This document shows positions 1 to 10,439 of a stretch of 64,000 bases of DNA, piece after piece. Origin of the DNA: Ulva prolifera (lineage: Eukaryota; Chlorophyta; Ulvophyceae; Ulvales; Ulvaceae); NCBI GenBank assembly GCA_023078555.1, contig CM041203.1, positions 4,920,538 to 4,984,537 on the forward strand, read 5' to 3'. Within the stretch, counting starts at the first letter, position 1. Each line of letters opens with the position of its first letter. The position numbers and the translations under genes were made by a program. Below the pieces are notes generated by a model. It made no database searches, was not told where the DNA came from, and worked only from the letters and a program-made list of their open reading frames with translations.

Positions 1-477
1 CCGCCTGGTGACATTGCCTGGTATACTATAGCTGCTGTGTCAAGCAGGCTGCCACTCCGCTCCAGTGGTATAGCGGGCACATCAGAGCACACGCGTACGG
101 CAGCAGACCTACTGCCACAATAGGGCAAGAACCGGGACAGCGGCCTGCGAAGACGAAGACAATATTTGCTCCACCCGAAGGTATGGTGTCCTATAGCTGG
201 CATGCATGGATGCGTCGCTGGTTTGTGCTTGTGGACACATACTCTGCTGAGTTGGTGTAACTCAGCACGTGGAATGCAGGCTGCATGAATCTGTGAGTAC
301 TCTAGAGGGAGGTACGCTCACAGCAGCTGTCCATGTGTTCTTTCACAACGCCCCTGCCCAGGGTCTTGTTCTGTCCTGCAAGATTGCAGGCTCTTGTCCA
401 GCTGTGAGCACATGGACAGTACATGGAGGGAGTACAGGGAGTACAAGGCTACACAAGATTGGCTACACAATATTGTT

Positions 478-495
478 TTGAGAGATATCTCTCAA
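478..495. repeat. 18-bp palindrome in the unit head
   Basis: TTGAGAGATATCTCTCAA, perfect. Also intact in units C, D and F, mutated in B and E (gatatccctc). Confidence 0.85.
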
Positions 496-2092
496 TTTTT
501 TTCGTGATGCTCGATGCTCGAGCTCTGGCACTCCCATTCTCCCACACGACACTCCCACATGGACTGTCATGTTCCTATTGTATGCTATAGCAATCCAGTC
601 ATGGCGTCTGATTTTCAAGTGAATCTAGATCAAACCCAGCTGGGTTTCCTGAGCTGTATCCTAATTATAAGGTGTAAAGCACCTGGACCCCCCCCTCCAG
701 ACGGCCGTATGCAACTCACAGGGCCTCCTCCCGTGGTGCTGGAAGGTATTGACAAGACATCAACGCCAGCTGCGGCTGTGGCCGCAGAGGCATGTCCCGG
801 AAAGCTACCTTATGAATCAATTCAGATGGCTTGCAGACAGCCACTAATCAGCTCTCATAAGAGCTGCAAGCATCTCTGTGCACCGACCGTGATGTGGTGC
901 AAGGACAAAGTCGGCGAGGCGGTGTTGTGGAGCGCTTCCAGGGGTGGCGTTGGTGAGCGATGTGAGTTGGCATTTGGTGCGACCGGTGGTTCAGGCTGCC
1001 TGCTCTGCGCAGGCGACCTTCTCAACACACGCACGCGTGAGGATTTGGCGCAGCGATTCCATGTACCTAGCATAACATCGCCAGGATGACACGCATTTCC
1101 GCGTGAGCAGGGCACAGTGCTTCCGTGCAAATGGCATCACCAAGATCCATCATGGACTGTATGTGTCGGTCGCATGGCGCTGCAGCAATCTCACCACCTC
1201 AGCCGGCCGTGGCAATCAATCGCCTCGTACAGTCAACACACCTTTGCTCGGGCAATGGACTTTCATATCTGCAACGACGCAGCTGCGACAGTACTTTACA
1301 AACAGTCCTACATGGGCCCTGAAAGCATGCAAATCGCTGCGGTACATGCGAGCCCAGCCAGCCTCTGAGGCTCAGCACCAGCCACCAAGCACGCACCATT
1401 CATTCACACACGAGCCTGTGTTCAGAGCAGCAGCGGCGCAAGCCCCCCATGCGGTCACGGGGGCGGCATGTCCCGCGCGCCACCCTGTCCAAGGGCTGGC
1501 CCTCCAGAGTCCAGTGACTCTCTCCATACACATAACCTTACATTCCCTCCCAGCTGAGCTTGCGTGTCGCACACGCCGCCGTTCCGAACACATGTGTGCT
1601 GATCGACGGCGGCCTGCCTGGCCACGCGCTTCGCCGCAGCATCTGGGCGATGCGGAAGCGCGCAGCACGGTGGTCAAAGTGCACGCTCGCATGTTCGCCG
1701 TGATAGCATTCTCAGAGACACTGAGCGGTCGCCGCGCCGGGGTCAGGCCGCACTGCCTCCACAAGGCCGGCACACCACGCCAACACAAGCAATCACAGTC
1801 CCACAGACACCCCCATGGCCACAGCCGCAGCTGCCGGTGTGGCCCCCTCATGCATGTACGCACGCAGGAGCTCACCAGCGCACACACCCTTCGCTGTTGC
1901 AACACACCAGCACACAATCCCTCACAAGGGCACCACTCGTTCAACGCAGGGTTCAAAAACGGTGTGTCTACCAGCGGCCTCGCCCCGGTGCACCTCGGAC
2001 CCCCTACACCACTCTCGATGCCAGGCACACAACCTCTCACGACACATCACAACAAACGCGGTCTCATGACCTTCAGTCCGGCCTCACACAGC

Positions 2093-2098
2093 TTTATT
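2093..2098 (-). promoter_or_regulatory. Candidate poly(A) signal AATAAA of the LRR gene
   Basis: AATAAA on the minus strand about 707 bases past the LRR stop. It is kept in every unit at the equivalent place (13098-13103, 28836-28841, 39845-39850, 50283-50288, 61390-61395) although surrounding bases vary. This would imply a 3' UTR of about 0.7 kb. Without transcript data it may be chance conservation among young duplicates. Confidence 0.3.
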
Positions 2099-2804
2099 GT
2101 CTCACACCGGCTCCCTGTCACTGCGTGGGGCGCACACCCCTCGCAAATGTTCTTGATGTTTTTTTGTAGCCTTGTTTGTAATTTTCAGATTTCTGAGCCC
2201 CGGCAGCAACGCCCAGCCGGCGCAAAGCCGATCACGGCGCCGCGCCGGGGCGTACACGCATGCATGCCGCAGGCCGCCTCGCCAGCCCGGCTGCAGGGGA
2301 TCCGCGGAGCTGACAATACAGTCGTGGACAACGCGACGGCTCCATGCACACGCACACGCGCATGCGCTCGCGGCCCCCGAGCACGCTGTGGGCAGCGGGC
2401 CCCCGTTCACGCCTCGTCTTCCCTCCTCCTTCACACGCACGAGGCCCTGACAAGCCCTCGGTCCTCCATGCCTCGGCCCACCCATCTGAGCCCCCACCTC
2501 CCGCCCTAGACTCCATCCCGCCGACCAGCGCGCACACGACAGGACAGCCGTAGGCCCACGCGCCGCAACCCTAAGCCACCCCGAAGCGCGCCGGCACACA
2601 TCCGTCGGGCACACCAGCCTCGCTGAAGAACCCCCGCACCCCAGCCCACTTCGCGCTGAGCCCAAAATCCGCCATCCTTGTGCCCGTTTGGGCTGCGCCG
2701 CCGCCGGCGACCGCCCATTCCCCTGACGTGCACGCTCTTCACGCATGTGCTCCGACACAAGCGCCAGCCCCGCGCGCTCCAATGCATGCGCCCCGCCGCA
2801 CGCG

Positions 2805-5800
2805 TCAGACCATCGGGTAGGGGAACCCCGGATGGCCCTGCGCGATCGCGACCGATCCGGACTGCATCGAGTCCGTCCCGGCGTCGCCATACGGCAGCGT
2901 CGACGCGGAGTTGATCAGCACCTTGTCGTTCAGCGGCAGCGCGCGCACGTGCGACCACAGCGCCGCCGCGCCGACGTCCGTCACCCCCGTCTTGAGGAGC
3001 CCGAGGTGTTGGAGTCCGTGCAGGTGGCCGAGCGCCGGCGCGAGCATCGCCGCGCCCTCGTCCCCTAGTGGCACGAAGCTCAGCTCCAACCGCTCGAGGG
3101 CACTGATCGGTTCAAGCGCGGTGGCGAGCCGCGCGGCCATGTCGCCGCCGCTCCACCCGGCCGCGAGCGCGCAGCCCCGCGGCGCCGTGTCGACGAGGCA
3201 GAGGGCCGTGAGGCGCGTGAGCGGCGCGAGCTCGCCGACGAACGACGGGATGTCGGCGAGGGCGGTGTGGGAGAAGTCGAGGGAGCGGAGGTCGGTGAGG
3301 GCGCCGAGGCCGCGGAAGCAGGAGGTCTCGAAAGAGGAGGGCATCGGGGCGGCGCTGCGGTCGGTGACGGTGACGCGCAGCCGCTGCAGGGCCGCCTGCG
3401 CGGAAAAGTCGAGGACGGCGGGGGGGTCGTCGGGGAGGAAGCGATAGCAGCAGGAGAGCTCGAGCCGGGTGAGGCCGCGGATCATCGGCAGAAACTGTAC
3501 AATTTGCTCTGTTTGGTCTTTCCGTGTTGACCCGGCCTGGCATTGAGAGCAGCCCGCTAGGGGTGAGCACGTTCGACCGGTCCGAGGAGGCCAGCCTTGG
3601 GCTCCATAAGCCACACAAGCTGCGGCATGCAGAAGACACCATGGGGGGGGGGGGGCTCACGATCTGGACCTCGGAGATGCATGGGAAGTTGGCGAGGTTG
3701 CCGCCGGTGGGGAATGTGAGGATGAGCGCCTGCAGGTGGGACATGCCACGCAGATGCGTGAAGGTGACGCGCCGCGCGTTCTCGTCCATGTCGCAGTCCA
3801 CGAGCTCCACGGTGCGCATCGCCGAGAAGATCGCGGCGCCGCTCTGCACCACCGACTTGTACACCTGCATCTGTTGCCCACGCGTGAAAGGGAGGAGCGC
3901 GTTGTGTGGCGTGCGTCGCCTACCCGCAGCCGTGCTTACTGATGCTCAGACCTGCCAGAATGCGTGCTGTGCATGCTGGGAAGGTGACCTCCGCCCTCCC
4001 GCTCGGATCTTGACGACGCATGTGCTGTGTGTGCTGTGCGTGCTGTGCTGCGTGTGCTGTGCTGTGGAGCCGCACCTGCGCCGGCGGCGTGTGGCACTTG
4101 ATGCAGCAGTAGTCCCGCAGCAGCGGCAGGTGGCGCATGAGCGGCACGAAGAGGTGGCGCGACAGGTGCTTCAGCCGGACGGACGTCAGAGTTGTAAGCT
4201 GCGTGATCGGGGTGAGGTCAGGTCTGTGCGGCGGCGCCCCCGACATCGTCAGGGACTCGAGCCGCGGCAGCTCTGAGATCGCGGCCATGAAGCGGTCGAT
4301 CGAGCCCGCGTCCACCGTCGTGCACGACCAGCCGAGGAGGTGCAGTTGACGCATGGCGCGCATGCGCGGCGCCTGGTCGGCGAGCGCGGCGTGCATCGGC
4401 GCGACGACGTCCTCCGCGCTCGAGACGTCGAGCGTCGTCAGGGTTTCAAACGGCAGGTGCGGGATGAGCGTGAGCGTCGCGGAGCCGAAGCCGCTGAGCC
4501 GCAGCGACTTGAGAGCTGTGAGCCGGCGGAGGGGGTCCGCGATCGGCTGGAGCAGGGGGACGTCCCCAATGCGCGGCGGCGCTGGCCCGAACGACAGCGA
4601 CGCCAGGTTGTCCAGGAAGTTGAGCACCCCCGCGAGCGCCATAGGGTCTGAGCGGCTGCACCCGCTCAGGCCGAGGCGTGTCAGCCCGGTCTTGAGGTTC
4701 CGGCAGCCGCAGATGAGCGACGCAACGGCGCCTGCGGTGAGCTCAGGGTTGTCCGAGAGGTCGAGGGAGGCGAGTTGGGGCAGCGCAAACAGCGCGGCGC
4801 GCATCGCGGCCGCGTCAACCGCCCGGAGGTGGTTGTTTGCGAGCGACAGGTGCTGGAGGTTGGGGAGGGAGGAGGGGAGGTCGAGGATGTAGGTGGAGAT
4901 GATGGGGTGTGCCGAGCCCGTGCGGCTACACGGCGACGTCAGGGTTCCCGAGAGGTCGAGCGCCGTGAGGGGGGTGGCGCCGCCGTTGTCCGGCGCGCGC
5001 GTCGCACGGCAGTGCAGCGCCACGGTGCGGAACCGCGGTGGCAGGTGGAGCGTGACGGTGAGGTGCAGGTGGCGGAGGATGGCTCCAAGGGGCCCCGGGG
5101 ACAGCGCGCACAGCGCGGCCATGACGGAGCGCGGGGGGAACGCCGGCTGCTCCGCCGGGGTGGCGCCTTCCAACGTGTCCAACCCTGCCTCACGCTGTGG
5201 CGCCACGGTGTGCGACGGCTCGTTGCTCGAAGGCTCCTGGGCCCCCCCGGCGGAGGACTTGGCCGGGGCGGCGGACGACGAGGGCGTCGCGGACGTGTGT
5301 GCGAACGGCGTGATGTGCTGCGGCGGCGACGTGCTGCGCATGCTGCGCTGCGCCGCGTTCGAACGGAACCCCGCCGACAGCGCCGGCGCCGGGCTCGCGG
5401 AGAAGCCCGGGACCGCGCTGCCGCTGCTGCTGCCAGCGGCGCTCATCAGCCGCCGTGTGTCCGCGATCGGGGTGCTGTTGCTGCCGACGCGGCTGCCCGC
5501 GATGCTCGGCACGAGGCTGCTGCCGCTCAGGCGGCTGCCGCCGCGGAGCGTCTCGGCCGCCGTCTCGTTGCCGGAGGACGTCGCCGTCGTCGAGGCCGGG
5601 AAATCGGAGCCCGGGGGCAAGAGGGAGGGTGACGCTGAGCAACCGTCGGGGAGCGGGAGGGATGGCTCGCTGTTCGGCACGGAGCGCAGGCGCTCGAGCG
5701 GCGTGCCGGGGATGTCCTTCCGGAAGCTACCGCGCACGATCAGCGCGAGCATGCGTGCGGCGGCGTCAACGGTGTCGCTGTCCTCCAGCGCCGTGGCGGC

Positions 5801-5806
5801 CTGCAT
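2805..5806 (-). CDS. Leucine-rich-repeat protein, copy A (intact, 3 exons, 873 aa)
   Basis: Exons on the minus strand are 5806-4076, 3870-3670 and 3494-2805, all in phase 0. Introns are 205 bp (CGCAG/GTGCGG to CAACAG) and 175 bp (CCGAG/GTCCAG to TACAG). In the product, residues 1-225 are Ser/Ala/Pro-rich and low in complexity. Residues of about 228-268 (LSPGPLGAILRHLH, then VALHCRA) resemble a degenerate F-box. LRRs of the form LTALDLSG, LQHLSLANNHL, LASLDLSDN and LKSLRLSGFG run from about residue 280 to near residue 840. There is no signal peptide or membrane segment, so it is probably cytosolic or nuclear. An F-box/LRR substrate adaptor for ubiquitin ligation is possible but unproven. Splicing across intron 1 is supported by copy B, where the ATG opening exon 2 is ATT. 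The start at 5806 is the first ATG after an upstream in-frame stop, but an additional 5' exon ending in CAACAG is possible. Divergence between copies keeps the frame. Confidence 0.86.
3643..3655 (+). repeat. Variable poly-G/poly-C tract in intron 2 of the LRR gene
   Basis: 13 bases in A, starting 14 bases inside the intron from its donor. The same tract has 12 in B (14660-14671), 31 in C (30301-30331), 14 in D (41432-41445), 30 in E (51865-51894) and 13 in F (62941-62953). Confidence 0.93.
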
Positions 5807-6614
5807 GCGGCATGGGAGGTCGACTGTTGGGGGTACAGAGATGTGCAGACTGTGTATGGAGAACGTTGGGGGGATCCGGACGTCCGGAAGTCATCGTGAG
5901 TGCTGTGAACTCTTCTGAGAGCTGTCACATGAGCATGGTCCCCGTTCGAAGTGGCCCGCGCGAGGGGCAATGGTCTAACGCTTTTACTTTGACCAAGCGC
6001 AGCATGTAGGAACACGTAGCATGTAGGAACACGTCACTTAGTGGAAGGACGCTAAACGTGGCCGCGATGCATGGGCACTACGGCGTGGACGAGACTCAGA
6101 GCTGCATGGATGCTGGCACATGCACAGGGGAGGTTGCTGTAAGCAGCACATCCCGCCAGAGTGGTGGGCTACAAGGACAAAGGCGTTGTCTGGTTAATCG
6201 GCTGGAGTGAGATTTGGTTGTTGCTCCTCGCGTGGACGCCATGATTGTGGTTGTATGTTGGCTGATTTGCGTAGACGCTCTGCCATACAATGGCTCGAGT
6301 TGTTGTAAATTTATTGTGTAAAACGATCAAGGCGGCAAGGCGGGCAGCCTAGCGAACCCTGGATGCAGCAAGTAGCATGCCCGCCAGACTGGTGTGCCAC
6401 CGCGCTGCTCTAATGGCATTGGATGCTGTTACGACCAAGACTGGGTTGTGGATGCACATGGCATGCTCCAACGTCAGGATGTGTGTGGCAGATTCTGTGT
6501 GACATTTGTGGCCACACACTGGCTGCAGCTGACAGGCGCCAAGACCGGATCCACGTTCGCAGGAGGCGATTTGGTGCGGCTTTGGAGTGTTCAGTCGACG
6601 TGCGGCCAGCCCAT
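5807..6614. other. Upstream flank of LRR copy A, no gene
   Basis: This is the 5' side of the minus-strand LRR gene. An in-frame stop lies about 80 bases upstream of the ATG at 5806. Between them the sense strand has pyrimidine-rich tracts ending in CAACAG that could be a splice acceptor for an undetected 5' exon. No TATA box was recognised. The plus strand carries an ankyrin-like scrap and the diverged retroposon tail gatcaaggcggcaaggcgggcagc near 6330. Confidence 0.4.
6045..6120 (+). pseudogene. Ankyrin-repeat-like fragment (unit A)
   Basis: Plus-strand translation gives GRTLNVAAMHGH followed by a hydrophobic/acidic stretch and CMDAG. This follows the ankyrin pattern (G-T-L-x-x-AA-x-x-GH ... 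L-x-AG), with key LH residues altered. Equivalent pieces lie near 18085-18155, 32795-32870, 43835-43910 and 54355-54435. No long open frame surrounds it in any copy, so it is at best a decayed exon. Confidence 0.3.
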
Positions 6615-7181
6615 CTAGCAGAGATGGGCAGTGCGGTGCTGATGCTCCTGCCGATAACAGGCGCGCAGGAGAAGCCGCCGAGAATCCCTCGCATCTAGGT
6701 AGGATGTTAGCTCGCCCAGCGATGAAGCGTATCTCACGCGCCTATTGTTGTGCGTGTACACGCACATGTGCTCCCACAACTCCTCGCACGCAGCGGTTGA
6801 GGCAACGCACACATCGGTGAAAGGCCGGTTGCAACGCGGCCAGCTAATTCCATACTTGCGGCAAGATATACGAAGAGCATAAGTGTGACTTGAGCCGTCG
6901 CGGAGAAGCAATGCTCCCTGTGTAATGTGAGCTTTACAATGCCATTGCAGTTGCGATGCGGTCACGTGCAGTCTCGTACATAGTGAGTCCAGGAAAGCAG
7001 CTCTGTGAAAGACAAACACGCTTATTTTTGTCACGGAATCGGTATGCACGAACAGCAGCTCTCTTTGCTTCCTAGGCACTGTGGCTATTGCCAGCGTCTT
7101 CAAAGCAGGTCTGACCGCACCTCGAGAACTGCTGCGAGCTTCTCGGCGGGAAGAATCTGCGCTTTTGTGAAGTGAAACCAC
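6615..7181 (-). pseudogene. Decayed frame with a zinc-finger-like Cys/His cluster (unit A)
   Basis: 189 codons open, no ATG near the start, overlapping the 97-codon frame in another register. Downstream it reads YGISWPRCNRPFTDVC. The unit E version (55506-54934) has the more regular SCPHCNRPFTDVC, with further Cys/His 20-25 residues on, as in a C-x2-C finger. Unit B is broken by a frameshift at its fingers, and unit C is broken near 33772. This looks like a relic of a DNA- or RNA-binding protein, with the best surviving copy in unit E. Confidence 0.3.
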
Positions 7182-7393
7182 GCAGTGAATTGGTCCTCAG
7201 GCAGTAGTGAGGCAATGGTGCTGGCTTGGATGGGCGGCCCTTCGGCCAGTCGGCGCAGGACACGGCTCCTCTTGATTTGCTCCGCGGACAATTTTTGACC
7301 GAATGCAGTGATTTCACTTGAATTGTTGATTCTCTTCATGGTATGTTGAAGGGCAGGCGTAATCACCGCGCTCTTCTTCCACTGTCGAGTCAC
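7100..7393 (-). CDS. Small conserved frame of unknown function (unit A)
   Basis: An open frame of about 97 codons. The codon at 7393 is GTG and the first ATG is at 7339 (79 aa). The frame stays open upstream to a TAG near 7410, with a TGTCAG acceptor-like sequence between, so it may be an internal or terminal exon. The peptide includes MKRINNSSEITAFGQKLS and FTAWFHFTKAQILPAEKL and looks like a soluble helical protein. Comparing units A, B, C and E by eye, I count at least eight synonymous changes against about six replacements, with no indel. That suggests past or present selection. The family was not recognised. Confidence 0.42.
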   Translation of the reverse strand: MTRQWKKSAVITPALQHTMKRINNSSEITAFGQKLSAEQIKRSRVLRRLAEGPPIQASTIASLLPEDQFTAWFHFTKAQILPAEKLAAVLEVRSDLL

Positions 7394-7420
7394 ATTTTCA
7401 TCCGGATTCTGACATGTGCT

Positions 7421-7609
7421 CTACTGTGCAAGCGACGACTTCACACAGCCGTACACAATCGGAAATTTAGTAATAATGTCCTGACGTCCATGGTGGCTGG
7501 TACTACCGTACACTGTTGTCTGGTGGCAATGTCCTGAGCGTGTGGCCTGCTTCTCAGGTACGTCCCAGCAAGGACAATCGCGTCCGTCCTGCCAACGCTT
7601 CTCAAACAT
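7421..7609 (-). CDS. Short Cys/His-containing frame upstream of the conserved frame (unit A)
   Basis: ATG at 7609, 62 codons, with RDCPCWDVPEKQ, SGHCHQTTVYG and SSLAQ before the stop. The C-x-C and H-C-H residues hint at a metal-binding piece. It is copied at 34359-34171 and 55934-55746 with a single Ile-to-Phe change, but unit B has stop codons in the frame. It may be an exon of the same decayed gene as 7393-7100. Confidence 0.28.
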   Translation of the reverse strand: MFEKRWQDGRDCPCWDVPEKQATRSGHCHQTTVYGSTSHHGRQDIITKFPIVYGCVKSSLAQ

Positions 7610-8180
7610 CAATCAGGTATGGGTGCCCAACTGTTCGTTTTGAGGTGGCCAATGCGATGGCGGTGCAAGACGTGCACGCGTGGGTGTGATGATGTGGAAC
7701 CATCTGCCAGCAGTATGGGCCATGGGCAGCGGAAATTGCTTGCGGGCCAATGCGATGGCGGTGCAAGAGCTGGCCCGCCCACGCCAGCCAGCCCCCCTCT
7801 CCCTTACCGCCCGCCAGCCAGCACTGCTATGGCACTGCTATGGCCGGTCAGTAGTGCCTATCGCCTATTGCGCCCGCCCGGTCCGGTCCATCCCACTGAT
7901 GTCCCACTTAACCGTTTCTTAACCTACCTGCTTCCTAATGGCTTGTGGGCTTGCCCTGCTTGCCTTGCTTGCCTGTCCTTGATGACAGTCCCATGCATGA
8001 TCACCAGGGGGCCACCTGCTGCCGCCGCCGGAGTCACACCTCATATCCGAATCTCAAAAAGTCACACGGGGTAGCAGAAAAGCTAGGATCTGGTGCTTTG
8101 CAAACAGGTGACTGGCACCCGCCCACATGCCACCCCCCACATGTCCACATGCCACCCCCCACATGCCACCCCTGTGCATA

Positions 8181-8290
8181 TGTCCAACAGGTCCAACAGG
8201 TCCAACAGTCCAATGACAAAGAGTCATGCAACAGAGGCATGCGATGCAACAGAGGCCAGAGGCATGCGATGCAACAGAGGCATGCGATGG
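8181..8290 (+). repeat. Minisatellite (unit A)
   Basis: Two adjoining arrays: gtccaacag repeated three to four times, then a unit of about 18 bp (gatgcaacagaggcatgc) in three to four copies. Copy number differs among units: about 20340-20410 (B, short), 34999-35121 (C), 45528-45633 (D) and 56571-56697 (E, long). Confidence 0.8.
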
Positions 8291-8584
8291 CTTTGCCACA
8301 AGGCCAAGTTGCTTGCTGCTCAGCTCAGCACTAGCCTGGATACGGTTGGAGATGAGGATCTCTGACTGAGGTGGCCCACAGTCTGAGCTGTGGGCTGAGG
8401 TGCTGTCACATGCCAGCGGATGCTAGATGCTTTAGATGCTTTCGTTCCAAGACATTGCCGTTTTTTCAATGTGTTAACATTTTGCTGCAACAGGATGCCA
8501 GCAGATGCAAGCACTGTCCTGTGGGAGCACTGTCCTTTGGGAACAAGACCATGAGCCAATGTGCCAATGCGAGATGATTGTGCT

Positions 8585-8614
8585 CATGCAATTGCAAGGC
8601 CTTGCAATTGCATG
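8585..8614. repeat. Perfect 30-bp palindrome (unit A)
   Basis: CATGCAATTGCAAGG followed by its exact reverse complement, with no spacer. Also perfect at 35418-35447 (C) and 56986-57015 (E). Unit D has one extra A in the centre (near 45927-45957), and unit B lacks it. Confidence 0.93.
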
Positions 8615-9837
8615 CTAATGTTGACAATGCTAGCATGATCAGAAGTAAAGTCCCCTTTCTCCTTGTGCTGTACATGCTCAGGCCACAGCTGTTAGACACC
8701 ATGCGGTTGCAGTGCCTTGCATGCTGACCTGCTGGTGATCAGGTCTGCTGGTGATCATGACCCAGAATGTGCATGCCATGCATGTGGGGTGTGCCTCGCC
8801 TATTTGTCCCACTGTACTGTCCTTTTTCGAGATGTCTTGTCCCGTCTTGTCCTGGCATCGGTGAGGGATGCGAGGTGCTCGCCTCATGGATGAAGCCAAC
8901 TTCAGCTGAGCTGCTAGAAGTATGGCTCCACCATGAGTAAAGTGCAGGTAAGGCATGTACACACAGTATAGAATGCATAAGCAACGCTTGCTTAAGCTTA
9001 TTAATCGAGGTCCTTTTGAATAGGTAGGCCTTGCAAGGTGATGCTGGACACGGGTAATTCATGGAAAGTGATGATGTGCCTTGCAAAGTGATGCCGGACA
9101 CGGGTAATTCATGGAAAGTGCTGATGTGCAATCGACATAACTGTGTTTGGACAGACACGACTGTGTATGCATGTCAGCTAACCAGTCTGGCCAATGGGCT
9201 TCCTGGATGGCCAAAGCTATAGCCTTCGCACGCAGGCCCACGCAGGCCCGCTGATGTGTTGTGTACAGACGTGTCTCAGACAAACAATAAGCAGGGAACC
9301 AGTTCTCTGCTCTTTGTGTGGCGGCGCCAGTGTCAGAGAGGCTGGTGCGCAGCCTGCGAGAAAACAACTCCCAGGTGGCTGCTTTCGAATTCTGAGGCAA
9401 TGTAGTTGTGGCTCTGCTGCGCTGTCGCCCGTTGTCGCCCGCCCAAATTGCGCTGCTGCATATGCTATCCCGCTGGTGGCACGCGCGCCATAGCGCCATG
9501 CGCAGAGCTGCCGAATCACAGCCAACTCCGTGAAAAGCACAATTCCCACAGGCTCATTTCATTCCTTGGCTTCTAGCGTTCACTGAGTTTGTCGAGCTCC
9601 ACTCAGCGCAAGCGAATGTAAGACTGTATTGATCTGGCGGTGGTATCACTGGAGAAGAAAGAACGCGCAAACTTAACACAACACACAGAACCAATTCTAC
9701 TGAGGGAGCATGCACGACATGAGAACCCCATCGTCAAAGTGGTCTGTCCACTCGTGCGTGCGGACCTGATCACGGACCTGCTCATTCAATGCATTGTGTT
9801 TTGTGGGTGCGATGTGCAGTCTCTGCATGTGTACCGT

Positions 9838-10045
9838 ACACACTGTGCTGCCTCATGTGCCTGTGTGGGTGGGTGTGGGTGTGTGGCAACCTGGGATTCC
9901 ATCATTTGTGGGGGGCATTGTGGGTTATGCGCGTGTTGCGTGGATGTGACGGGAGCGATGGTGCGGGCGTGTTGGACTGGGTATATCCTTGATCTGCTTG
10001 CTGCATTCGCGGTGCTACCCGCCTCGCCGCCTTGATCCTTTTAAC
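9838..10045 (+). repeat. Retroposon 3'-tail fragment (unit A)
   Basis: TG-rich stretch followed by cggtgctacccgcctcg..ccttgatcc. It is a diverged member of a tail family whose best form ends GCGGTGCTACCTGCCTCG then CTTTGTCCTTGTAACA (22800-22860). Equivalents are at about 24157-24351 (B), 36700-36897 (C), 47040-47233 (D) and 58250-58436 (E). Confidence 0.6.
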
Positions 10046-10439
10046 TCTAGTACTGTGCGATCCCTAGGAGATCCGGCTACTAGCTATAGCTCCCGCTAGC
10101 ACAGTATCTATTGGCCGCATCGGCCCGGGCGGCGCCTGGGTCCCGTACCGCCAAGCATGAATGGGGCTCACCGGCCGCAGGCATGGCAGGTTTGTTGGCA
10201 TCCTGACTGAGGCCTAGATCTCATACGATGTATCGCTGTGGCACGGTGTGCATGCAGGCGGACGACCTCCAGCGGCTCCTTGGCCATCCGGCCTGATCAG
10301 GCAGCCAGCTAGGTGGGGATGTCGCCACATGTAGAGTAAATAGAAGCTGGGTTTTCTTAGCCGTATCCCTTGAAGGACATTGACGGCTCCGGATGAACAT
10401 GCTGGAAGGGATAAAGCCCCTCGGACAATCGCACGCAAT

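Larger units (their letters stand above)
1..2804. other. Unit A head: no confident gene
   Basis: The best plus-strand frame is 514-1089 (191 codons, ATG). It recurs in B, D, E and F, but differences between versions look mostly amino-acid changing and copy E stops 11 codons early. It also contains tgcaaggacaaagtcggcgag, a diverged form of the retroposon tail, so it is probably not a gene. The 1103-2509 frame (468 codons) exists only in A and F and is broken in B and D. The segment otherwise holds an 18-bp palindrome at 478-495 and C-rich 3' flank of the LRR gene. Confidence 0.5.
7613..9837. other. Unit A accessory region: repeats, no gene
   Basis: Contains GATGCGATGGCGGTGCAAG direct duplications (7650-7770), a minisatellite (8181-8290), a 30-bp palindrome (8585-8614) and duplicated cacgggtaattcatgg blocks (9040-9120). 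A short plus-strand open stretch at 9640-9800 (LLREHARHENPIV) changes mostly by replacements between units. Equivalent stretches are 19860-24150, 34360-36700, 45290-47040 and 55940-58250. Confidence 0.5.

Noticed and set aside
514..1089. 191-codon plus-strand frame shared by A, B, D, E and F
   Set aside because: Differences between versions look mostly amino-acid changing, E stops early, and part of the frame is a diverged retroposon tail. Described only as a feature of the unit head.
1103..2509. 468-codon plus-strand open frame (also 60400-61806)
   Set aside because: Present only in the near-identical A and F. In B and D the register breaks without compensating changes. The composition is low-complexity (His/Arg/Pro) and it overlaps the 3' flank of the LRR gene.
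8181..8290. CRISPR-like array
   Set aside because: Adjacent short tandem repeats without unique spacers in a eukaryotic context: a minisatellite.
9640..9840. Plus-strand peptide with LLREHARHENPIV as a possible exon
   Set aside because: A to B differences are mostly replacements, a stop lies just upstream, and the frame runs into the TG-rich retroposon tail.
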